Source of the DNA: Belliella aquatica
GTDB taxonomy: Bacteria; Bacteroidota; Bacteroidia; Cytophagales; Cyclobacteriaceae
Assembly: GCF_014637795.1 (NCBI RefSeq)
Contig: NZ_BMFD01000003.1
Span: 271,754-335,753 of the forward strand
DNA: 64,000 nt
Direction: 5' to 3'
The notes beneath the pieces are model-generated. The model was not told the DNA's origin, did not search any database, and saw only the letters and a program-made list of their open reading frames with translations. Below are positions 58,130-64,000 of this stretch, in pieces. The position numbers were made by a program, and so were the translations under genes. The number at the start of each line of letters is the position of its first letter. The first letter of the stretch is position 1.

Positions 58130-60916
58130 TTGAATCAATCGGTGCGGAATATCAGGCTCCATTTATTTATTCCCATACTCTTCTGGGTTTTACCCCAATT
58201 TACAATTGCTCAAGGGAGGAAGGAAAAGCGAGTGGAAAATCCCATCGTTGTTCCTGATTCTATCTTAAACGTCCCTCCAAGTACGGATATTGAATTTGAT
58301 ACGCCCGAATTATCCTTGTCAGACAGTGTTCCGTCTTCCGACTCTACAAAGGTAGTGCCTAAAGGTGAAATAGAAACACTTATCAATTATTATGGTGAGG
58401 ATAGTATCATAACGGATTTCAAACAAAACAAAATATTCTTGCACAAAGAGGCTTGGTTTGAATATGGAAATATCCGTTTGGACGCAGATTTAATTATTAT
58501 TGACTGGGACAAAAGTGAGCTTTTTGCATCAGGGGTTACAGATTCCCTTGGAAATATTACAGGTAATCCCATTTTCAAAGAAGGAGGCACTTCTTATGAA
58601 ATCCGAAAAGAGATGCGCTATAATTTCAAAACCCAAAAAGCAATCATCAAGGATGTAGTGACAGAGCAGCAAGATGGCTTACTGCGGGGTGAGACGATCA
58701 AGAAAGCTGCTGATGGGAGCATTTACATGGATCATGGATATTATACTACCTGTAATCTTGCTGAACCGCATTGGCACATCAGTGCTGCCAAAATCAAATC
58801 AATTAGAGGGAAACAGGTAGTAACAGGTCCTTTTAATCTTTATTTTAATGATATACCAACACCTATTGGATTGCCTTTTGGAATTATTCCTGATACTCCC
58901 GAGGAAAAAGCTTCAGGAATAGTTTTTCCATCGTATGGTCAAGAACAACGAAGAGGTCTGTTTCTCAGAGATTTTGGATACTATTTTGCATTCAATGATT
59001 ATATACATTCAAGATTGACAGGAGATATCTATTCTAATGGTGGTTGGGGAGCAAAAGCTGCTACGATTTACAAAAAGAGATACAAGTATAATGGTAGTTT
59101 TAATGTAGATTATCAAAGTTTCAAAAGTCCCGAAACTCAAGAAAATCCACTTGATTTTACCTCCGTTTGGGTGAGTTGGCAGCACACACCTGAGTCAAGA
59201 GGCAACTCTAGATTTTCTGCTTCGGTAAATGCTGGTACTCAGAATTATAATAATCTTGTCATCAACCCCAATAATTTCGCAAATAATGTAAGGTCAGATT
59301 TCACCTCAAATATTGCTTACAGTAAAACATTCGCAGGAACACCTTTTAGCATGTCTGCGAATTTGAGACATTCTCAAAATATCCAAACAGATGAGGTGAA
59401 TATTACGCTGCCAGATATCGCTTTGAACATGAATAGGCAAAGCCCCTTTCAGAATTCTAAATTTGAGCCGCTGAAGACTTTGAACGTTGCTTTGAATTTC
59501 AACTTACAAAACTCAATCAATAACAGAATTACTCCAGCGCTCGGCGTTCAAAATCTTTTGTTCCAACAACAAGATTTTGGAGAATTTGAACAGCAACAGC
59601 AAACCCCAGCCATTCTCCCTTTTAACCTAGCAAACCTTCCTCAGCTTTTGAGAGATGCAAATAACGGAGCTAGAAGTACTATTCCAATTTCATCGAATTT
59701 TACCCTATTTAAGTATTTTACGGGTACAGCATCCATGAATTATACAGAATTGTGGTATTTAGAGAAAATCAATTATTACTACAATGATGTAGAAAATAGA
59801 GTAGATAGAATTTCAGAAAATGGCTTCAATAGAGTTGGTTTCTATACTTCATCTTTTAACCTGAATACCAATGTTTATGGATTCTACACTTTCAAAAACA
59901 GCAAAAAGATAGAAGCCATCAGACATCATATGCAACCATCTTTTGGATTCAACTATACACCTGACTTCTCTGATCCATCATATGGGTTCTATCAAAATGT
60001 CCAAGTTGATAGTTCAGGTAGGAGACAATTGTTTTCGAGACACCAAGGATTTATTTTTCAAGGAGCACCATTAGGAGAATCTAGATCGCTGAGTATTTCA
60101 ATCAGGAATGTATTGGAAGCGAAGATTAAAACAGAAAGTGATACAGCTGAGGTGAAGACAAAGAAAATACCTTTATTACAAACCCTCAACGTAACTACTA
60201 ATTACAATTTCGCAGCTGATTCTTTTCAGCTAGCGCCAATTAATTTCAACACGAGAACATCATTTTTTGAAAATAAGCTTTCGATCAACTTGTCTGCCAC
60301 TATGGACCCCTATGCAACGGGTGTGACTAGAAATTCACAAGGAACAGAAATCACTAGAAGGGTAAATAGCTTTGCGTGGAGTAGAGGACAGGGGATAGGA
60401 AGGATTCGAAATGCAAATGTGAATATAACGGGGAGTCTTAATCCTAGTAAAAATGAAAAATCTCGGGGGGAAGTGAGAGACGAGATCACCAATAACTTTT
60501 TAGCCCAAGGTGGAGAAATGAATGAATTTATTGAAAATGAAATTACAAATATCGTAAATGACCCAAGTCAATATATCGATTGGAGTATTCCTTGGAATCT
60601 TGGGTTTGGTTACAATGTTAGTTACAACAGACAAACCAATGGGAATACAAATATCACTCAAGCATTAAATATTAACGGTGATTTGAGCTTGACTGAAAAA
60701 TGGAAAGTTAATTTTAACACGGGATATGATTTCTCGACATCCAAAATTACTCAGACAATGATATCCATCGCACGTGATTTACATTGTTGGCAAATGAATG
60801 TTTCTTGGATTCCTTTTGGGACTTTTACTTCGTATAATATAGATATTAGAGTTAAGTCCGCTATGATTCAAGATCTATTGAAAGTGAATAGAAGAAGATC
60901 TTTCTTTGACCGGTAG
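58130..60916 (+). CDS. LptD-like outer-membrane lipopolysaccharide-assembly protein
   Basis: A 928-residue outer-membrane protein. After a signal peptide ending TIAQG (about 28) comes a beta-jellyroll OstA/LptD-N-like domain (IITDFKQNKIFLHKEAWFEYGNIRLDADLIIIDW, about 93-126), then a 26-strand-like barrel region rich in Asn, Gln and aromatic residues and ending RRSFFDR. No long set of LptD disulfide cysteines is obvious. It would insert LPS in the outer leaflet. The start is TTG (58130) or GTG (58142); no ATG is available. It ends at a strong terminator. Confidence 0.8.
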   Translation: MNQSVRNIRLHLFIPILFWVLPQFTIAQGRKEKRVENPIVVPDSILNVPPSTDIEFDTPELSLSDSVPSSDSTKVVPKGEIETLINYYGEDSIITDFKQNKIFLHKEAWFEYGNIRLDADLIIIDWDKSELFASGVTDSLGNITGNPIFKEGGTSYEIRKEMRYNFKTQKAIIKDVVTEQQDGLLRGETIKKAADGSIYMDHGYYTTCNLAEPHWHISAAKIKSIRGKQVVTGPFNLYFNDIPTPIGLPFGIIPDTPEEKASGIVFPSYGQEQRRGLFLRDFGYYFAFNDYIHSRLTGDIYSNGGWGAKAATIYKKRYKYNGSFNVDYQSFKSPETQENPLDFTSVWVSWQHTPESRGNSRFSASVNAGTQNYNNLVINPNNFANNVRSDFTSNIAYSKTFAGTPFSMSANLRHSQNIQTDEVNITLPDIALNMNRQSPFQNSKFEPLKTLNVALNFNLQNSINNRITPALGVQNLLFQQQDFGEFEQQQQTPAILPFNLANLPQLLRDANNGARSTIPISSNFTLFKYFTGTASMNYTELWYLEKINYYYNDVENRVDRISENGFNRVGFYTSSFNLNTNVYGFYTFKNSKKIEAIRHHMQPSFGFNYTPDFSDPSYGFYQNVQVDSSGRRQLFSRHQGFIFQGAPLGESRSLSISIRNVLEAKIKTESDTAEVKTKKIPLLQTLNVTTNYNFAADSFQLAPINFNTRTSFFENKLSINLSATMDPYATGVTRNSQGTEITRRVNSFAWSRGQGIGRIRNANVNITGSLNPSKNEKSRGEVRDEITNNFLAQGGEMNEFIENEITNIVNDPSQYIDWSIPWNLGFGYNVSYNRQTNGNTNITQALNINGDLSLTEKWKVNFNTGYDFSTSKITQTMISIARDLHCWQMNVSWIPFGTFTSYNIDIRVKSAMIQDLLKVNRRRSFFDR

Positions 60917-60929
60917 GACTTAAAAATAA

Positions 60930-60961
60930 AGGGGATGATGAAAACCGTAAATTTCATCATC
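60930..60961 (+). terminator. terminator after the lptD-like gene
   Basis: GGGATGATGAA (60930-60940) and TTCATCATCCC (60951-60961) form an 11-bp stem with a 10-nt loop, 13 nt after the stop codon. Confidence 0.85.
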
Positions 60962-61080
60962 CCAAAAAAAATGATAGGATATAAAAAAGGAGTTTAACTT
61001 CTTCCTATATATTTTCTTTTACTTTAAAAGTAAAATTTATCAAAATCACCGATGTAAAACTACAGGATTGAAAACTTTTA

Positions 61081-61106
61081 AAAAATACCCTGTTGTGGGT
61101 ATTTTT
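61081..61106. repeat. TACCC/GGGTA palindrome, copy 2
   Basis: AAAAATACCC (61081-61090), core TGTTGT (61091-61096), GGGTATTTTT (61097-61106): a perfect 10-bp stem. Confidence 0.8.
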
Positions 61107-61194
61107 CGAGTGAAAAACTAGAATTCACCATGTTTTTTAAAGGATATATCAAGTTTTCATGGTTTATGATCCCCTGAAGTGTTTCAAAAAAAAT

Positions 61195-61223
61195 AAGGTG
61201 TTGGATAATCAGTCCAACACCTT
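61195..61223 (+). terminator. orphan terminator-like hairpin
   Basis: AAGGTGTTGGA (61195-61205) pairs with TCCAACACCTT (61213-61223) over 11 bp, followed by an AT-rich stretch but only a weak T run. The lptD-like gene already has its own terminator 260 nt earlier. Confidence 0.65.
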
Positions 61224-61340
61224 ATATATTTTATAGGACTCAAAAAATGAATAGTATATATTCCTATATAGAAAGAAAAAAGAAAGCAGAAAAGTTGCTT
61301 AAATCACCCATAACAAACTTACAAAGTGATTTTTTATTAA

Positions 61341-61364
61341 AAAATACCCTGTTGTGGGTATTTT
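61341..61364. repeat. TACCC/GGGTA palindrome, copy 3
   Basis: AAAATACCC (61341-61349), core TGTTGT (61350-61355), GGGTATTTT (61356-61364), with the same core as copy 2. It lies about 170 nt before rfbA. Confidence 0.8.
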
Positions 61365-61533
61365 AGTGTTTTATTTTTACAATAAAATATTTTAAAAGTA
61401 TTAAAATGTTCGATTTTAGTACAGGAGGAGATATTTAATGTGGAATTTGATCAATAGGAAATTTTCAAAAAAGCATTGTTTGGGTCGTGTTTAAGATGCA
61501 GGCAAAACAGTAATTATTTGGTACATTAGTGAC

Positions 61534-62418
61534 ATGAAAGGAATTATTTTAGCTGGTGGGTCAGGTACCCGACTTTATCCTATTACAAAAGGTATTTCTA
61601 AACAGCTTTTGGCTATTTATGATAAGCCGATGATATATTATCCGTTATCAGTATTAATGCTTGCTGGTATTCGAGAAATTTTAATCATATCAACACCTCA
61701 AGACTTACCCAATTTTATTAACCTTTTGGGAGATGGCTCAGAGCTTGGTCTGTCATTTTCATACGTGGAGCAGCCTAGTCCAGATGGATTGGCTCAAGCA
61801 TTTATCTTAGGAGAAGAGTTTATAGGAGAGGATGACGTTTGTTTAGTCTTAGGGGATAACATCTTTTACGGTCATGGACTCACTCAAATGCTCAAAAATG
61901 CTGTGAATACGCTAGAATCAGAGAAAAAAGCTACCGTTTTTGGATATTACGTTCAAGACCCAAATAGATATGGTGTTGTTGAATTTGAGAATTCTGGGAA
62001 AGTTATCAGTATCGAAGAAAAGCCCATAGAACCTAAAAGTAATTATGCTGTAGTTGGCTTATATTTTTACCCTAACTCAGTGGTTAAAATAGCTAAAGAG
62101 ATCAAGCCAAGTCATAGGGGAGAGTTGGAAATCACTTCTATTAATCAAGAGTATTTGGAAAGAGAAAAGCTGAAAGTGGAATTAATGGGTAGAGGGTATG
62201 CTTGGTTGGATACAGGGACACATGAGTCTATGCTTGAAGCCTCTAATTTTATCCATACTATAGAAAAAAGACAAGGGCTAAAAGTAGCTTGTTTAGAAGA
62301 GATTGCTTTTGATATGGGATACATTACTGGGGATCAGTTATTGTCCTTAGCTGAGCCATTGAAGAAAAATGATTACGGGCAATATTTAATTAAAAAGGTA
62401 AATCAAAAGCGGAAATAA
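61534..62418 (+). CDS. rfbA: glucose-1-phosphate thymidylyltransferase
   Basis: A 294-residue RmlA enzyme that makes dTDP-glucose from dTTP and glucose-1-phosphate, the first step to dTDP-rhamnose. The signature loop is [26 protein letters not shown] (1-26), then [23 protein letters not shown] (about 107-116), [19 protein letters not shown] and [16 protein letters not shown]. Length is normal. It begins a probable surface-polysaccharide locus, but rfbB, C and D are not in the window. Just 549 nt later comes the wecA-like gene. Confidence 0.96.
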   Translation: MKGIILAGGSGTRLYPITKGISKQLLAIYDKPMIYYPLSVLMLAGIREILIISTPQDLPNFINLLGDGSELGLSFSYVEQPSPDGLAQAFILGEEFIGEDDVCLVLGDNIFYGHGLTQMLKNAVNTLESEKKATVFGYYVQDPNRYGVVEFENSGKVISIEEKPIEPKSNYAVVGLYFYPNSVVKIAKEIKPSHRGELEITSINQEYLEREKLKVELMGRGYAWLDTGTHESMLEASNFIHTIEKRQGLKVACLEEIAFDMGYITGDQLLSLAEPLKKNDYGQYLIKKVNQKRK

Positions 62419-62574
62419 TTGTTTATAAAATTAAACGTTACGATTCTCCCCATTGAAATCAGTAGTGATTTTATTACAAATATTCTTGCTGAAAATTCAA
62501 CAGCTAACGGTGTACAACACTTTGAATAAGGTAATTAGCTAAAATTAGGTTTCTACGGCTACAAAAGCTGACCT

Positions 62575-62757
62575 ATAAATTAAATATTATTTTTATCGGC
62601 AATGACACTAGTATTTATAACATCACTTATAACAATTCGGATTGTAGTCCTCAGCCAACTACGCGGCGGCGCACAAGAGTCAACAGATAATAGCTGATTG
62701 TAATGAACCTCAAAAAATATTAACTATGGCTGCTGATGTAAAAGTTAATCTACAATC
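62575..62757 (-). repeat. dispersed repeat family, copy 4 (inverted)
   Basis: Read on the minus strand it contains CATCAGCAGCCATAGTTAAT, GAGGTTCATTACAATCAG, GTGCGCCG-N2-GCGTAGTTGG, TAAGTGATGTTATAAATA and TGTCATTGCCGATAAA in that order, matching copies 1-3. It sits between rfbA and the wecA-like gene. The rest of the 549-nt gap is AT-rich and shows no gene. Confidence 0.72.
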
Positions 62758-62920
62758 TAAATATTTTTCAAATCAATGTTTTCTATTTTTCACAACCTTA
62801 ATTCTATAAAAATTTAAGTTTGAAATGCATCTAGCGACATTTTTTTACTAAGATTAATAGGATTTACAGTAATATTTTAAGTGTTTAAAATCCTTAGATA
62901 GAATATTTTGTTATCGATTT

Positions 62921-62952
62921 TTTGATTTTGAAAGGCTAACTCTTTACATTTG
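62921..62952 (+). promoter_or_regulatory. complete Bacteroidota promoter for the wecA-like gene
   Basis: TTTG (62921-62924), a 20-nt spacer and TACATTTG (62945-62952) match the -33 and -7 consensus of Bacteroidota promoters. The -7 box ends 15 nt before the ATG at 62968. Confidence 0.65.
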
Positions 62953-62967
62953 TCCAAATAGCTTTTT

Positions 62968-64000
62968 ATGGTGACTTTTCTAGCAATATGCACATCCTTT
63001 CTGATCGGGTTTCTTTTGACACCCATTTTGATCTTGATCCTTAAAAAAATGAAATTGATAGATGCACCGGGAGGTAGAAAAATCCATAATGGATTTATAC
63101 CATCCATGGGAGGTCTGTCTTTTGTTGTTGCAACTTTCATTGCAGTTTTAACATGGTTTTCTCTCAAACAAATGATTGAAGTAAGATTCTTTTTGACTGC
63201 ATTTGGTTTGGTATTCATGTTGGGACTAAGAGACGATTTGGTAGATCTTACAGCATGGCAAAAGCTTCTTGGTCAGTTTGTTGCAGCATACATTGTTGTG
63301 GTTTTTGGAGATATCCGATTTACGAGTTTATATGGATTTCTTGGCATTTATGATATTCCTGAATTCATCAGTTATGCCATTACTATCTTTACAATCATAG
63401 CCTTAACCAACTCATTTAATTTAATAGATGGATTGGATGGATTGGCAGGTTCCATCAGTGTCGTTACGTTTACATTCCTCGGTTGGTGGTTTATGCAAGC
63501 AGACATGACCAGTTATTCTATGTTTGCTTTTATATTAGTCGGTGGTGTTTTGTCTTTCTTAGTCTTTAATTGGCATCCTGCAAAAATTTTTATGGGGGAC
63601 ACAGGTTCTTTGAGTCTAGGTTTTGCACTGTCTGTCATGACCATTTTATTTGTAAATACAAATGGGACAATGAATGATTATCAAGGGTGGAAATTCACTG
63701 CTCCTTTAGCATCTGGGCTCGCACTTTTGATTATTCCTATATATGATACTTGTAGGATATTTACCAAAAGAACCTTGAAAGGAAAATCTCCTTTTGCGGC
63801 AGATAAAAGCCATATACATCATTTTATGATGAGAATGGGGCTAAGGCATGATCAAGTCACGCTATCTTTAGTTCTTATCAAAATTATCTTTATAGGATTA
63901 ATGTTTTTAGGTTCGGGGTGGAACGATCATATTTTGGTGCCCCTTTTCGCACTAACAGCAGTATTTCTTGGGCTAAGACTAGATGTGATCACTTTGAAAA
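62968..64000 (+). CDS. wecA: WecA/TagO-like polyprenyl-phosphate N-acetylhexosamine-1-phosphate transferase (truncated by window end)
   Basis: The reading frame is open from the ATG at 62968 to the window end (344 residues). It is an MraY/WecA-family membrane enzyme that loads a sugar-1-phosphate on undecaprenyl phosphate, starting O-antigen or other surface-glycan assembly. Visible motifs are MKLIDAPGGRKIHNGFIPSMGG (about 28-49), LGLRDDLVDL (acidic pair, about 85-94), NLIDGLDGLAG (about 151-161), FMGDTGSLSLGF (about 209-220) and KSHIHHFMMRMGL. About ten hydrophobic helices are present. A short minus-strand frame at 62877-63218 is a shadow. It stands downstream of rfbA in the same direction. 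Confidence 0.93.
   Translation, partial: MVTFLAICTSFLIGFLLTPILILILKKMKLIDAPGGRKIHNGFIPSMGGLSFVVATFIAVLTWFSLKQMIEVRFFLTAFGLVFMLGLRDDLVDLTAWQKLLGQFVAAYIVVVFGDIRFTSLYGFLGIYDIPEFISYAITIFTIIALTNSFNLIDGLDGLAGSISVVTFTFLGWWFMQADMTSYSMFAFILVGGVLSFLVFNWHPAKIFMGDTGSLSLGFALSVMTILFVNTNGTMNDYQGWKFTAPLASGLALLIIPIYDTCRIFTKRTLKGKSPFAADKSHIHHFMMRMGLRHDQVTLSLVLIKIIFIGLMFLGSGWNDHILVPLFALTAVFLGLRLDVITLK

Larger units (their letters stand above)
60962..61533. other. long non-coding spacer with two palindromes and an orphan hairpin
   Basis: No coding region is seen. The spacer holds two copies of the TACCC/GGGTA palindrome (61081-61106 and 61341-61364) and a terminator-like hairpin (61195-61223) with no gene in front of it. 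It is otherwise AT-rich. A small RNA gene between 60962 and 61223 would explain the orphan hairpin but no promoter box of the TAnnTTTG type was found for it. Confidence 0.5.

Noticed and set aside
62877-63218. A 113-codon minus-strand frame
   Set aside because: It lies across the promoter and start of the wecA-like gene, whose protein motifs are unmistakable on the plus strand; it is a shadow.

Overview
The window looks like a chromosomal segment from a member of the Bacteroidota, most likely the order Cytophagales near the family Cyclobacteriaceae (Algoriphagus/Belliella-like). The evidence is a gliding lipoprotein GldH next to a RicT/PSP1 protein, many short Bacteroidota-type lipoproteins (FAS1, DUF547, DUF4136, DUF6503), Bacteroidota-type -7 promoter boxes (TAnnTTTG) close to start codons, and almost no Shine-Dalgarno sequences. 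The family-level placement is inferred from gene content, not from a database search. No rRNA, tRNA, prophage, insertion sequence or CRISPR array was seen.

Left part (1-37 kb), mostly core genes. In order: a YdeI/OmdA-like gene; a minus-strand set of an ethylbenzene-dehydrogenase-like haem lipoprotein, a small cytochrome-like lipoprotein and a DUF5777-type barrel (578-3521); hemG; a nitroreductase divergent from an Rrf2 regulator; a sterol-desaturase-family enzyme; a FAS1 lipoprotein; methylmalonyl-CoA epimerase plus thiL; rlmD; a 380-bp tandem duplication carrying a broken gene end; an SDR enzyme coupled to a giant SF1 helicase; recQ-purD-ricT-gldH; kdsD-manC; a phosphoesterase and an amidohydrolase; a lone HsdR-N-like protein; and a Crp/Fnr regulator followed by a rhodanese / DUF547 / FAD oxidoreductase / polyferredoxin / two-glycosyltransferase run.

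Accessory island (about 37.1-43.7 kb). Five abutting or overlapping genes encode a small XRE regulator, an 802-residue protein that joins a MORC-type GHKL ATPase to a complete histidine-kinase-like module, a receiver-domain protein, an HNH nuclease and an Eco57I/TaqI-type N6-adenine methyltransferase. The island is visibly more AT-rich than its flanks and is bordered by non-coding, repeat-bearing spacers. I read it as a restriction-modification-like defence operon under phosphorelay control. It is the best candidate here for an undescribed system.

Right part (43.7-64 kb). This holds envelope lipoproteins and a GT-C mannosyltransferase-like protein; an XRE / ImmA-IrrE protease / PIN-like module; a G/C-skewed tandem repeat; ChaN, FolB, DivIVA and WD40 genes; a phosphopantetheinyl transferase; a thioredoxin-fold protein; a SirB1-like protein; an acyl-CoA carboxylase beta subunit; a cell-wall amidase; an LptD-like outer-membrane protein; and, at the right edge, rfbA and a truncated wecA-like gene that probably open a surface-polysaccharide locus.

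Repeats are a theme. There is a four-member dispersed family (18.1, 27.5, 43.6 and 62.7 kb), a thrice-repeated TACCC/GGGTA palindrome (37.1, 61.1, 61.35 kb), REP-like palindromes (11.8-12.4 and 44.7-44.8 kb) and two microsatellite-like tracts (44.6 and 49.5 kb).
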